64,000 nt of DNA from Collinsella aerofaciens. GTDB lineage: Bacteria; Actinomycetota; Coriobacteriia; Coriobacteriales; Coriobacteriaceae. Made by a program: the position numbers and the translations under genes. Positions 49,790-58,659 of this stretch are shown piece by piece. The stretch spans positions 62,001 through 126,000 of the forward strand of contig NZ_JAQLDU010000001.1 in assembly GCF_028209625.1 (NCBI RefSeq). Reading direction: 5' to 3'. Numbering within the stretch: the first letter of the stretch is position 1; the number at the start of each line of letters is the position of its first letter. The notes beneath the pieces were generated by a model that saw nothing but the letters and a program-made list of their open reading frames with translations, did no database searches and had not been told where the DNA came from.

Positions 49790-50872
49790 ATGCGCACGAT
49801 TGGAATGAGCGACTACACCGTCGGCGAGGACTGCTTTGACGAGCTGCCCGGCGCGCTGGCCGAGTACGGAGCGACCAAGGTCGCGATTATCGGCGGCAAA
49901 CGAGCACTGGCCGCGGCGTTTCCCGGTATCGAAGCCGCGCTGGCAGGCACCGACGTCGAGATCCTGGAGACGCGCGTCTACGGCACCAACAGCACGCGCG
50001 CCAATATCGCCAAGGTTGTGAACTCCCCCGCCTGCCAAGAGGCCGACGTGCTCATCGCATGCGGCGGCGGCAAGGCGCTCGACACCGTAAAGACAGCGGC
50101 CATCGAGCTCAAGAAGATCGTCTTTACGGTACCGACGATCTGTTCCAACTGCTCCGCCGCGACCGCCATTGCCGTCGTGTACAACGACGACGGCTCGCTC
50201 GAGGGCTATTCGTACCCCAATCGCCCCGCGCACATCTTCATCAACCCCAAGATCATCGCCGAGGCACCGGCGGAGTACTTCTGGGCCGGCGTGGGCGATG
50301 CCCTGTCCAAGCAGCCCGAGGTCGAATACGCCACGAGCGCCGGTAACCTGGAGCATACCGCCGGCCTTGGCTTGGCACTTGCTCACACCTGCTCCGAGCC
50401 GCTGTTTACCTATGGCGTCCAGGGTCTTGAGGACGTGCGCCAGGACCTGTCGAGCGAGGCCGTCAAGCAGATCGCGCTCGATATCGTGGTCAACACGGGC
50501 TACGTCTCCAACCTGACCAACCAAAACGATTACTACTACAACTCGAGCGTGGCGCATGCGTTCTACAACGCCACGTGCAGCATCCCGCGCGAGAGCTCCT
50601 ACCTGCACGGTGAGGTCGTGGGCCTGGGCGTGCTGGTGCTGTTCGCCTACACGGGCGATACCGAGAACCTTAAGCGCTACGCCGCCTTCAACAAGCAGAT
50701 GGGCCTGCCCGTGACGCTTGAGCAGGTCGGGCTATCCGAGGCCGATATCCCTGCCCTGTGCGAGTATGCGCACGCTACCAACGAGTGGAAGCAGGGAAAC
50801 CCCGAGCCCTTCACGGACGAAAAATTCGCCGCTGCCATCAAGGCCGCCAACGCCTACGGCCACACGCTCTAG
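49790..50872 (+). CDS. Iron-containing alcohol dehydrogenase / glycerol dehydrogenase-like protein
   Basis: A 360-residue group III NAD(P)-dependent dehydrogenase. The cofactor motif is VLIACGGGKALDTVKTAA, followed by VPTICSNCSAATAIAVVY, and the metal ligands are in FWAGVGDALSKQPE (Asp), VAHAFYNAT (His) and SSYLHGEVVGLG (His). The closest named relatives are glycerol dehydrogenases (GldA), but substrate choice is uncertain. GAAGG lies five bases before ATG 49790. It is divergent from the ileS leader and stands alone, closed by a terminator. Confidence 0.88.
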   Translation: MRTIGMSDYTVGEDCFDELPGALAEYGATKVAIIGGKRALAAAFPGIEAALAGTDVEILETRVYGTNSTRANIAKVVNSPACQEADVLIACGGGKALDTVKTAAIELKKIVFTVPTICSNCSAATAIAVVYNDDGSLEGYSYPNRPAHIFINPKIIAEAPAEYFWAGVGDALSKQPEVEYATSAGNLEHTAGLGLALAHTCSEPLFTYGVQGLEDVRQDLSSEAVKQIALDIVVNTGYVSNLTNQNDYYYNSSVAHAFYNATCSIPRESSYLHGEVVGLGVLVLFAYTGDTENLKRYAAFNKQMGLPVTLEQVGLSEADIPALCEYAHATNEWKQGNPEPFTDEKFAAAIKAANAYGHTL

Positions 50873-50881
50873 CTCTAGGCC

Positions 50882-50926
50882 AAAACCACCACAAGGGGGA
50901 CAGGCACCTTTCTGGTGGTTTTTTAT
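50882..50926 (+). terminator. Terminator after the dehydrogenase gene (second copy of the 43.2 kb repeat)
   Basis: AAAACCACCA and TGGTGGTTTT arms around CAAGGGGGACAGGCACCTTT, followed by TTTTATTG. Same repeat as at 43241-43280 in the other orientation. Confidence 0.82.
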
Positions 50927-50943
50927 TGCTCCAGCATTCAGTT

Positions 50944-50992
50944 CGTACTCGAACCCGATTCTTTACGAGAAAGGGTTCGGGTACGTTTTTTG
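50944..50992 (+). terminator. Second terminator-like hairpin
   Basis: CGTACTCGAACCC and GGGTTCGGGTACG arms (one mismatch) with a 16-base loop, then TTTTTTG. The outer arms also fit an inverted pair of mobile-element ends. It is the first of several hairpins in the gene-free stretch 50873-51386. Confidence 0.7.
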
Positions 50993-51047
50993 TTTATCGA
51001 AAATTCTGCGGAAGGACTACTCGGAACGGTAAACAGGAACGAACAGA

Positions 51048-51084
51048 GGCAGGGTATCATCGTGGTGATGGTATCCTGCCTTTT
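51048..51084 (+). terminator. Third terminator-like hairpin
   Basis: GGCAGGGTATCATC pairs with GATGGTATCCTGCC (one mismatch) and is followed by TTTTGTTTTG. No gene precedes it closely, which suggests a lost gene or element between 50992 and 51048. Confidence 0.6.
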
Positions 51085-51229
51085 GTTTTGCGGGATCAAG
51101 GTCGCTTTATGCGAACTTGATCGCCACTTATATGGCGCATTGATGGCAATTGCTTCGTACGTGCATACCGGGAGCCTGTACACCTCTGGCAAGGCGTAAC
51201 ATACTAGACTTTGTTCCAAAGTCCGTGTG

Positions 51230-51250
51230 CTAAGGGGGCAGGCCCCTTAG
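51230..51250. repeat. CTAAGGGG/CCCCTTAG hairpin in the accessory gap
   Basis: An 8-base perfect inverted repeat with a five-base centre. The rest of 51085-51386 is AT-rich with no supported gene apart from the upstream signals of the peptidase. Confidence 0.45.
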
Positions 51251-51386
51251 AATTCCTGTGGAGTGTGTACGCACGTACGCAGGAAAACGGCAATATTTCG
51301 CTATATCAGGGCGTTCTTTCATTGGAGAGTATGGTATACACGGCTTAGTTCAACAAATAAGAATTTATATATAAAGGAGAATATTG

Positions 51387-51989
51387 ATGAAACTGTTTTT
51401 ATGTTCTCACTTTTCATGTGTAGGAAGTCTGATAAAGGAAGAAATTGAAAATAAAAAAGTCGCATTTATTCCAACAGCTTCGCTGCGTGAAGGCTACACC
51501 GGTTATGTCGGCTCGGCTCGAAAATTATTCAAAAAGTTGGGAGCAATCGTAACTGAAATTGATATTTCAACGGAGGCTTATTCAACGATACAGTCTCTTT
51601 TTGAAGATGCAGATGTGATCTATTTTACCGGCGGAAATTCTTTTTTCCTTATAGACCAGCTCCGTAAAACGGGAACGGATGAGCTGTTGAAGAAAGAATT
51701 GGCAAAGGGAAAACTGATGATTGGTGAATCGGCAGGTGCGATTGCATGCGCTCCAAGCATCCAATATATCGAGCAAATGGATGAAAAGCCGGAGGACTAC
51801 TCACAAGAAGATGATTCAGGGCTTAATTTGATTGATTTCTATGTTCTTCCGCATTATCTCACAGCACCATTTAAGAAAGTTACCGAGAAAATAATGACTG
51901 AGTTTTCGGATTTGAATCTATGCCCAATTAACAACCGTCAGGGAATTGTAATTAATGGTGAAGGTTCAAAGGTAATTTGCAAAGACTAA
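51387..51989 (+). CDS. Peptidase E-like (S51) protein, AT-rich, probably acquired
   Basis: A 200-residue protein of the S51/type 1 glutamine amidotransferase-like fold. The nucleophile elbow is MIGESAGAIACAPS, with VIYFTGGNSFFLIDQL before it and IDFYVLPHYLTAPF after it. S51 members cut Asp-X dipeptides or cyanophycin dipeptides. The gene is far richer in A and T than everything around it (AAAATAAAAAAG-type codons, AAA and GAA dominant), like a low-GC Firmicute gene. ATG 51387 has AAAGGAG eight bases upstream. It lies among transposase and recombinase remains, so recent transfer is likely. Confidence 0.88.
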   Translation: MKLFLCSHFSCVGSLIKEEIENKKVAFIPTASLREGYTGYVGSARKLFKKLGAIVTEIDISTEAYSTIQSLFEDADVIYFTGGNSFFLIDQLRKTGTDELLKKELAKGKLMIGESAGAIACAPSIQYIEQMDEKPEDYSQEDDSGLNLIDFYVLPHYLTAPFKKVTEKIMTEFSDLNLCPINNRQGIVINGEGSKVICKD

Positions 51990-52104
51990 TTTGAAAATTC
52001 CAGTTTGCTGCACTCGTTCCTAGCAGAGTTTGGGGCAGGCACGTCCCAACAAGAAGCTGTCCCAAAGGGGCAAGAATGGGGACTGCGGACGATTTCTTGG
52101 ACCG

Positions 52105-52329
52105 TTACACGGCCCTTCCCAGCGCGGAGCGGAACTCGGCCGGCGTGCGGCCACCGAGCGCATCGCTGCGCCTCTCCGTATTGTATCAACCGATCCAGCC
52201 CCCGAGCTCCTCGATGAAGCGGGCGGGGGTCCAGTCCGACCAGTCCCTGCCGTGCCAGAACTCCTTCTTGAGCAGGCCGAAGAAGCCCTCCATCGCCGCG
52301 TTGTCCGGGCTGCAGCCCTTGGCGGACTG
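52105..52329 (-). pseudogene. IS3-family transposase C-terminal fragment with an in-frame stop
   Basis: The minus strand reads AKGCSPDNAAMEGFFGLLKK, with the third catalytic Glu, then EFWHGRDWSDWTPARFIEEL, then GGWIG, a TGA at 52188-52186 where a Trp codon is expected, then YNTERRSDALGGRTPAEFRS and ALGRAV before the stop at 52105. The frame is otherwise intact, so it is the last 70 or so codons of an IS3/IS150-type transposase, cut off upstream. It complements the core fragment near 11 kb. Confidence 0.85.
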
Positions 52330-52431
52330 GATTGGCTACACTGATGTGGACAGTTCCGGGAGGGGCGCAAGAGACGGGAAGGCCGTGTGCGCGTTCCTGC
52401 GCGAGGACCGCGGGGAGGGGCTGCCTGGGTA

Positions 52432-52560
52432 CGGCGCCTGTCAACTCGGTCTACGTCTTTGATAACCGGGTCGTACTCAATATCAACTTCACGGATGATG
52501 CCAAAACGGCCACCCGTGAGGAAGTGTTGGGTTCGAGTGCTATGGACAATGTTCCAGTAT
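52432..52560 (+). pseudogene. Possible C-terminal remnant of a serine recombinase
   Basis: The plus strand encodes APVNSVYVFDNRVVLNIN followed by FTDDAKTATREEVLGSSA, which resembles the last beta-rich residues of large serine recombinases that end with a VYVFDD..V-type strand and a GSD-like motif. No catalytic domain is present. The block between this and the transposase scar (52330-52430) reads as VCAFLREDRGEGLPGYGA and may be another transposase scrap. Family assignment is from memory of the pattern only. Confidence 0.4.
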
Positions 52561-53001
52561 GCTGGGGTCGAACTCACTCGCGGGAATCACACGATACCCG
52601 TGGTGCAACAGTAGGTCGACAAAAACACCGTTGCCCGCAGTGAGCGTACCGCTGAACGTTCCGTCGTAGATGCGACCCGCGCCGCACGAGGGACTACGAT
52701 CTTGAAGGATGCACGCAGCGATTTCGGACGGGCCGCCCGCCTGCTCGCACCTATCGAGTGCGCGCTCTGCGCCCAGGCGAAACTCGCGATCGACCGAGAC
52801 GCCCTCGCAGGTACGGACCTCGCCGTTCACAATCTCGGATGGCTTGCGCGGCGTGGGAAGGCCGCCAAAGACCTCGGGGCACACCAGCAGGACCTCGGCC
52901 CCCGCGCGCTCGCAAGCCTCGACCAGCTCGCGATGGTAGTTGTCGAGCCCGTTATACTTGCAGCTCTCGCCCATCAAGCAGGCACTTACCACGATCTTCA
53001 T
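52540..53001 (-). CDS. DUF523-domain protein
   Basis: A 153-residue DUF523 protein. MKIVVSACLMGESCKYNG with two cysteines, VCPEVFGGLPTPRKPSEI and ILQDRSPSCGAGRIYDGTF are the family blocks; the conserved Cys residues suggest a metal or cluster site. Function is not established. ATG 53001 has GAGGAG about ten bases upstream. Its 3' end overlaps the recombinase remnant on the other strand, so the last residues might have been changed. Confidence 0.88.
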   Translation of the reverse strand: MKIVVSACLMGESCKYNGLDNYHRELVEACERAGAEVLLVCPEVFGGLPTPRKPSEIVNGEVRTCEGVSVDREFRLGAERALDRCEQAGGPSEIAACILQDRSPSCGAGRIYDGTFSGTLTAGNGVFVDLLLHHGYRVIPASEFDPSILEHCP

Positions 53002-53020
53002 ATAACAACTCTCCTCACGC

Positions 53021-53058
53021 AAAAACGCCCCATTTGAGATGGACACTCAAATGGGGCG
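53021..53058 (-). terminator. Rho-independent terminator after ftsH
   Basis: Minus-strand CGCCCCATTTGAG and CTCAAATGGGGCG arms with an eight-base loop, then TTTTTGCG. It lies 22 bases past the ftsH stop, within the DUF523 leader. Confidence 0.88.
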
Positions 53059-53079
53059 ATTGACACAGCGCAACTAGTA

Positions 53080-54987
53080 TTACTGCTGCTTTGGCATCAG
53101 CGGATTCTCGCGCGTGAGAAGATTCATAAACTCCTCGCCCGTGATCGTCTCCTTCTTGTACAGATAACGAGCCAGCTCGTGGAGCTTAAACTTGTTCTCC
53201 TTGAGGATCTGCAGGGCACGATCGTGCGCATCCTCAATCAGCTTGGCGACAATCGCATCCACACGCTCGGCCGTACCGGGGGCGCAGGTAAGCGACGTGT
53301 CCTGGTTGAGATACGCGTTCTGGACGGTACCGAGCGCCATCATGCCAAACTCATCGGACATACCAAAGCGCGTCACCATATTACGGGCGAGCTTGGTGGC
53401 CTGCTCGATGTCGTTGGCCGCACCGGTCGTCATCTCGCCAAAGATGAGCTCCTCGGCGGCACGTCCGCCGCAGTAGACGGCGAGCTTGTCCAGAACCTCC
53501 TGGCGCGTGGTCAGGAAGCGCTCGTCCTCCTCGACCTGCATGGTGTAGCCCAGAGCGCCGCTCGTGCGCGGCACGATGGTGATCTTGGTAACCGGCGCAG
53601 AGCCCTTCTGGCGGGCGGCAACGATGGCATGGCCGATCTCGTGGTAGGAAACGACCTGCTTCTCGTGGTCGGACAGCACCGTGGACTTACGCTGCTGGCC
53701 GGCGATGACGACCTCCACCGACTCCTCAAAATCGTCTTGCGTGGCGCGCTTACGGCCCTCGCGGACGGCACGCAGGGCGCCCTCGTTGATGATGTTGGCC
53801 AGGTCGGCGCCCGAGGCACCGGGCGTGGCGCGGGCAATCGCGGTCAGGTCAATCGGCGGCTGCGTCTTCACGCTCTTGGCATGTAACTCGAGGATGTTCT
53901 TGCGGCCGGTCAGGTCGGGCAGCTCAACGGGGATGCGGCGGTCAAAGCGGCCGGGGCGCAGCAGGGCGGGATCGAGGCTGTCGGGACGGTTGGTGGCTGC
54001 GAGGACGACGATACCCTTGTGGTTATCGAAGCCGTCCATCTCGGTCAGCAGCTGGTTGAGCGTCTGCTCGCGCTCGTCGTTGCCGCTAAAGCCGCCGCCG
54101 TCACGCTTCTTACCAATCGTATCGATCTCGTCGATAAATACGATACAGGGGGCCTTTTCCTTGGCCTGCTTAAACAGGTCGCGTACCTTGGCGGCGCCAC
54201 GGCCGACAAACATCTCGACGAACTCAGAACCCGAAATGCTAAAGAACGGCACGCCCGCCTCGCCGGCAACAGCCTTGGCAAGCAGGGTCTTACCGGTACC
54301 CGGAGGGCCAACAAGAAGAGCACCGCGCGGCAGCTTGGCACCGATCTCCTCGTAGCGCTGCGGCTTCTCCAGAAAGTCGACGACCTCCTTGAGGGACTCC
54401 TTGGCCTCTTCCTGGCCGGCGACGTCCTTAAAGGTCACGCCCACATCCTTGGAGGCAATCACGCGAGCACCGGACTTGCCCAGTCCACCGCCGCCAAAAC
54501 CACCGCCGCCAAAGTTCATCGACGGACCGTCATCACCCATGGCCTTCTTCATGCGGCGGTTGAGCCACCAGCCAATCAGGAAGAAAATCGCCATGGGAAG
54601 AATGAGGGTGAGCAGGTAGTAGGTCATCAGACCCGAGTTTTTATCGGGAACGACCGACTCAAGCGAAGCACCGGATTCAAGCACACGATCGGTAAAGCCC
54701 GCGTCATTCGGCACGCCGGTCGTCTTGTAGGCGATGTTCTCGTCCTCGCCCTTCTTGGTGTAATAAATCGTGTAATCGTCCGTGTTGTACTCGACCTTGT
54801 CGACGCTCTTCTTATCGAGCGCTTTGACAAACGTCGAGTAATCGGTCTTCGTAATCTGCTGCGTGTGACCGATGTTAGGGAACAGAACGGTCGAGAGCAC
54901 GAGGTAGACGACGAAGGCGATGAGCACGTAGAGGATCATATTCCGTCTACGTTTGTTGTCATCCATCTCCATCTGCTTGAACTCCAT
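53080..54987 (-). CDS. ftsH: ATP-dependent zinc metalloprotease FtsH
   Basis: A 635-residue membrane AAA+ protease. Two membrane segments flank an external domain (about residues 18-36 and 125-145), then a Gly-rich linker, Walker [21 protein letters not shown], Walker [13 protein letters not shown], the second region of homology [20 protein letters not shown], and the zinc site [11 protein letters not shown] (HExxH) with a distal Asp in [12 protein letters not shown]. It degrades misfolded membrane and regulatory proteins. Ile replaces the usual Ala in HEAGH. Starts at 54987 and 54972 are both possible. Confidence 0.96.
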   Translation of the reverse strand: MEFKQMEMDDNKRRRNMILYVLIAFVVYLVLSTVLFPNIGHTQQITKTDYSTFVKALDKKSVDKVEYNTDDYTIYYTKKGEDENIAYKTTGVPNDAGFTDRVLESGASLESVVPDKNSGLMTYYLLTLILPMAIFFLIGWWLNRRMKKAMGDDGPSMNFGGGGFGGGGLGKSGARVIASKDVGVTFKDVAGQEEAKESLKEVVDFLEKPQRYEEIGAKLPRGALLVGPPGTGKTLLAKAVAGEAGVPFFSISGSEFVEMFVGRGAAKVRDLFKQAKEKAPCIVFIDEIDTIGKKRDGGGFSGNDEREQTLNQLLTEMDGFDNHKGIVVLAATNRPDSLDPALLRPGRFDRRIPVELPDLTGRKNILELHAKSVKTQPPIDLTAIARATPGASGADLANIINEGALRAVREGRKRATQDDFEESVEVVIAGQQRKSTVLSDHEKQVVSYHEIGHAIVAARQKGSAPVTKITIVPRTSGALGYTMQVEEDERFLTTRQEVLDKLAVYCGGRAAEELIFGEMTTGAANDIEQATKLARNMVTRFGMSDEFGMMALGTVQNAYLNQDTSLTCAPGTAERVDAIVAKLIEDAHDRALQILKENKFKLHELARYLYKKETITGEEFMNLLTRENPLMPKQQ

Positions 54988-55064
54988 CTACTGGGGTTGA
55001 TAATGCTATCTAGAATACCCAACCCAGATGGCGATAAACCGACGCCGGGCACGAAAGGACAGAG

Positions 55065-55550
55065 ATGGCATCACTGGAAGTCGGCAAGGTTCAGATCTAC
55101 ACGGGCGACGGCAAGGGAAAAACCACGGCCGCTTTAGGGCTGGCTTTGCGCGCCACAGGTTATGGACTCGACGTACTCATGCTGCAGTTTGCCAAGAAGC
55201 TACACTGCGCCGAACACGATGCCGCGCCGCGCCTGGGACTGCGCATTGTACAGGCCGACCGTGACACGCCCGAGGCTTGCGCCGAGCAGATCATGGAACT
55301 TGCACGCGAACAGATCTCAAAGGTCGACGTGCTCATTCTGGACGAACTCGGCGAGGCCATGCGCCGCGGCTTCGTGACGCGCGAGGATGTCGAAGCGCTG
55401 ATCGCAATAAAGCCCGCCAGCACGGAGCTCGTGCTCACCGGCCGCGGATTGCTGCCCCTCGCCGATCTCGCGGACCTAGTCACCGAAATGCGCCCCATAA
55501 AACACTACTTCGACGAAGGCCTCCTAGCCCGCCAAGGCATCGAATACTAA
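55065..55550 (+). CDS. cobO: Corrinoid adenosyltransferase (CobO/BtuR type)
   Basis: A 161-residue P-loop enzyme that transfers the adenosyl group from ATP to cob(I)alamin or its precursor. Walker A is IYTGDGKGKTTAALGLALRA, with VLILDELGEAMRRGF and LADLVTEMRPIKHYFDEG as the other blocks. About 20 residues in the middle, present in most CobO proteins, are missing, which places it among short variants. GAAAGGA lies six bases before the ATG. It stands alone, 45 kb from the cbi cluster, and would finish or salvage corrinoids made or imported by that block. Confidence 0.92.
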   Translation: MASLEVGKVQIYTGDGKGKTTAALGLALRATGYGLDVLMLQFAKKLHCAEHDAAPRLGLRIVQADRDTPEACAEQIMELAREQISKVDVLILDELGEAMRRGFVTREDVEALIAIKPASTELVLTGRGLLPLADLADLVTEMRPIKHYFDEGLLARQGIEY

Positions 55551-55554
55551 TTGA

Positions 55555-55630
55555 TCCGAAGGGGACGGAGGAAAACGGATCATCGACATCACGAGGGAAA
55601 TGATCCGTTTTCCTCCGTCCCCTTCGGATA
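55555..55630. repeat. Long perfect inverted repeat (bidirectional terminator-like)
   Basis: A 30-base arm starting ATCCGAAGGGGACGGAGG at 55555 and its exact complement at 55601-55630 with a 16-base loop. It lies between cobO and the convergent MATE gene and reaches to within two bases of the MATE stop. It has no proper T-run, so it may be a dispersed palindromic element rather than a classic terminator. Confidence 0.8.
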
Positions 55631-55631
55631 A

Positions 55632-56981
55632 TTAGGCGGTGGCGCGGCCGAGCCAGTTGCCGCTGTGGTGGTAGATGGTAAACATCGTGGCCGTGATGAG
55701 CCAGGTTACGGGGTAAACCAGCAGCAGGTGCTCAAGCGACGGATCGAACGGCATAATCGCAAACACCCAGATCACCCTGAGCACGACGGTGCCAAAAATC
55801 GTGAGCAGCATGGGCTGCAAGCTTACGCCGGCACCGCGAATAGTGCCCGACGCGTTTTCGATAATCGAGAAGATCGCGTAGAACGGCGCGATAAAATGAA
55901 GAATCGTCGTGGTGTACGCCGAAATCGAAGCATCGTCGACAAACAGTCGCGACAACGGACCCGAGAACACCAGCAGCACGGCAGACAGGCCACCAATGAG
56001 CATAAACGACAGCACGAGCGACGTATGGTAGCCCTTGCGCATGCGCTCGTAGTTGCGCGCGCCAAAGTTCTGTGCCGAGAATGTGGTGATCGAAACGCCA
56101 AGCGCCTCGGTGACCATCCAGACAATGCCATCCAAACGGCCCGAAAGACCCCACGCCGTGGTGACATCGGCACCAAACGAATTGACCGACACCTGAATCA
56201 AAACGTTGGAAATCGAATACGCAGCAGACTGAAAGCCAAGCGGCAAACCACACGAGATCATGCTCTTACAAATGCCAGGATCAATGCCGAGTTTGGACAG
56301 TGAAAGCCGCCACGCACCCGGTGCGTACATCATACGAATCACGATCATCGTGGCGTTGGAGCAAATGGTCAGCGCCACCGCGATGCCGCAGCCCAGAGCC
56401 TCCATATGAAGCACGGCAACGAAGATGATATCCAGCACCGCATTAACAAGGCAGCCGGAAGCAATGATCACAGCAGGCCCGCGCGTGTCGCCCACGGCGC
56501 GCAGCAGCGCCGTTCCCATATTGAGCAGCAGCGCCGCAACCATGGCGGCAAAATAGCAACGAGCATAGGCCACGCCTTCGGCCAATAGTTCATGCGGTGT
56601 GTTCATAAGTACCAGCATGGGCTCAACGAGCACTATGCCAAGAATCGAAAAAACGATACCGCCCACCAGCGCGAGCGTCATGGCCGTATGGACCGAACGA
56701 CTCAGTCGCTCATCATCGTGCTGGCCAAAATACTGACCGGTAATGACCGCGCAGCCGGCGCCGACGCCGACGCAAAAGCCAATGCAGAGCTCGGTGAGCA
56801 CCATCGTGGCCTGAATGCCACCCAGCGCGAGCTTACCGCCAAACTGACCGACGATATAAGTACCGATAAGCGTGTAGGCCTGCTGAAAAAACGAACTAAA
56901 AAAGATGGGAACGCATAGTGAAAGCAGCTGCTGCCAAATAACACCCTGCGTTACATCGATAGCCGTAGATTTCTTAGCCAC
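55632..56981 (-). CDS. MATE-family efflux transporter
   Basis: A 449-residue exporter with twelve predicted membrane segments in two repeats. The first half opens GVIWQQLLSLCVPIFFSSFF and has NMGTALLRAVGDTRGPAVI; the second has PLGFQSAAYSISNVLIQVSV and IENASGTIRGAGVSLQPML, both typical of the NorM/DinF-like MATE group. It likely exchanges cationic compounds or drugs for Na+ or H+. A GTG at 56981 preceded by GGGGAGGG is the best start; a TTG at 57014 would add 11 residues. Confidence 0.9.
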   Translation of the reverse strand: MAKKSTAIDVTQGVIWQQLLSLCVPIFFSSFFQQAYTLIGTYIVGQFGGKLALGGIQATMVLTELCIGFCVGVGAGCAVITGQYFGQHDDERLSRSVHTAMTLALVGGIVFSILGIVLVEPMLVLMNTPHELLAEGVAYARCYFAAMVAALLLNMGTALLRAVGDTRGPAVIIASGCLVNAVLDIIFVAVLHMEALGCGIAVALTICSNATMIVIRMMYAPGAWRLSLSKLGIDPGICKSMISCGLPLGFQSAAYSISNVLIQVSVNSFGADVTTAWGLSGRLDGIVWMVTEALGVSITTFSAQNFGARNYERMRKGYHTSLVLSFMLIGGLSAVLLVFSGPLSRLFVDDASISAYTTTILHFIAPFYAIFSIIENASGTIRGAGVSLQPMLLTIFGTVVLRVIWVFAIMPFDPSLEHLLLVYPVTWLITATMFTIYHHSGNWLGRATA

Positions 56982-57107
56982 ACGCCCTCCCCAAAAGCGC
57001 ACGTCAACCGACAAAACAGCAATTTAAGACCAAAGTCAATACCAGCTTAGCACCGACCGGCGTCGGCCGAAACACCCCCGCTGGCACGACTCGGATATCA
57101 CCCTCGG

Positions 57108-58022
57108 CTAGTGATACAAACCCGGCTGGTAGTGATACTCGTTGCTCACGTGCGGGCACAGCTGCCAAAAGGCGACGGCACTCGCCGCGGCCACGTTGAG
57201 CGAATCGACCCCGTGCGCCATAGGAATGCGCACGGCACGGTCACAGCCCGCGATGGTCTTGGCGCCCAGGCCGGCACCCTCGGTGCCCATAAAGATCGCC
57301 AGGCGATCAATCTCCTGCAGCGCAGGATCGTCCAACGAAACGGAGTCGTCCGTCAGCGCCATGGCGGCACAGGAAAACCCGGCATCGTGCAGCGCGGCCA
57401 GGCCGTCATGCGGCCACACGCGCGCCTCGCTGCCAATACGCGTCCACGGCACCTGAAAAACCGTGCCCATACTCACGCGGGCAGAGCGACGATACAGCGG
57501 ATCGCAACACGTAGGGCTCACCAGAATGCCGTCGACATTGAGCGCAGCCGCCGAGCGGAAAATCGCGCCGACATTGGTGTGGTCGACAATGCCCTCGAGA
57601 ACGCACACGCGCACCGGACGCTCCCCCGCAGCTTTTACGACGCCGTCGAGAAACTCATCGACCGGAATCTGTCGCGGGCGACGGAACGCCGCGAGCGCAC
57701 CGCGCGTCACGTTAAAACCCGTCAGCTGCTCCATGAGCTCCATGGAGGCAACGAACACAGGAACCGGACCCGCGCCCTCGCGCATAACCAGGCGCTCAAA
57801 CAGCGGCATCATCTGGTCGAGCCAGCGTTCGCCCAAAAGAAAGCTCACCGGCTCGTATCCGGCGCGAACCGCACGCTCGATGACCTTGGCACTCTCGGCG
57901 ATAAAAATGCCCTTCTGCGGCTCCAGCACGCAGCGAAGCTCACGCTCGGTCAGTCGCACGTAGGCATCGAGCCGCTCGTCCTCGAGCGAATCAATTCGCA
58001 GAACCTCAACGGCATCAGTCAT
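57108..58022 (-). CDS. TrmH/SpoU-family RNA 2'-O-methyltransferase
   Basis: A 304-residue SPOUT methyltransferase. An N-terminal substrate-binding part (IFIAESAKVIERAVRAGYEP) precedes the knotted catalytic domain: VLEGIVDHTNVGAIFRSAAA, FMGTEGAGLGAKTI and IPMAHGVDSLNVAAASAVA, the three SpoU motifs with the catalytic Arg in the first. It should methylate ribose in rRNA or tRNA; the target base is unknown. ATG 58022 is favoured by an AGGG upstream over 58055. Confidence 0.9.
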   Translation of the reverse strand: MTDAVEVLRIDSLEDERLDAYVRLTERELRCVLEPQKGIFIAESAKVIERAVRAGYEPVSFLLGERWLDQMMPLFERLVMREGAGPVPVFVASMELMEQLTGFNVTRGALAAFRRPRQIPVDEFLDGVVKAAGERPVRVCVLEGIVDHTNVGAIFRSAAALNVDGILVSPTCCDPLYRRSARVSMGTVFQVPWTRIGSEARVWPHDGLAALHDAGFSCAAMALTDDSVSLDDPALQEIDRLAIFMGTEGAGLGAKTIAGCDRAVRIPMAHGVDSLNVAAASAVAFWQLCPHVSNEYHYQPGLYH

Positions 58023-58131
58023 AGCAGCCAGCCCGCACCCTTCCTTACAGCACATCTATACCAAACGAGGCGACGCTAAGCGCCGCCCCATGCATTCAAT
58101 CAACCCGATGATACCGTTCACGCCAGGCGAT

Positions 58132-58650
58132 TTACGCCTCAACGCGACGATACGTCACGAACTCATAATCGAGGCCTTCGTCACCCTCGCCCGCGGCAAT
58201 CGTGGCAACCCCTTCGCGCCGCGCAACTTCCCACGCGGGATCGGCGTCCAAGTCGGGAAAGTACGTGTCCACGGGATGGACGCAGTGGTTATGCGTGACC
58301 TCGGCCTCCACGCAGTACGGCAAAAACTGCCGATAGACATCGCCGCCGCCGATCACCCAGGCAACGGGCTCATCGGCAACCGCGGCGAGCGCCTCGCCGA
58401 TACTATGCACCACGTCGACACCTTCGGGCGAAAAATCCTCGTCGCGCGTGAGCACGATATTGCGACGATTCTTGAGCGGCCGTGCGCCGGGAAAACTCAG
58501 CAGGGTCTTGCGCCCCATAATAACCGGGCAACCTTTGGTGCACGCCACAAAATGACGCATGTCGGCACGGTTGGACACCACCATGTCGCCCTCGCACCCA
58601 ATACCCCAGTCATCGCACACGGCGACAATGGCAGAAAGCTTACACGTCAT
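58132..58650 (-). CDS. folA: Dihydrofolate reductase
   Basis: A 172-residue DHFR that regenerates tetrahydrofolate with NADPH. The N terminus has SAIVAVCDDWGIGCEGDM, then VIMGRKTLLSFPGARPLKNR (NADPH and substrate contacts) and AWVIGGGDVYRQFLPYC. The active-site acidic residue is in NRADMRHF. It follows thyA by nine bases, as expected for the pair that makes dTMP and recycles the dihydrofolate. Starts at 58659 (GTG) and 58650 (ATG) are both possible. Confidence 0.93.
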   Translation of the reverse strand: MTCKLSAIVAVCDDWGIGCEGDMVVSNRADMRHFVACTKGCPVIMGRKTLLSFPGARPLKNRRNIVLTRDEDFSPEGVDVVHSIGEALAAVADEPVAWVIGGGDVYRQFLPYCVEAEVTHNHCVHPVDTYFPDLDADPAWEVARREGVATIAAGEGDEGLDYEFVTYRRVEA

Positions 58651-58659
58651 GCACGTCAC

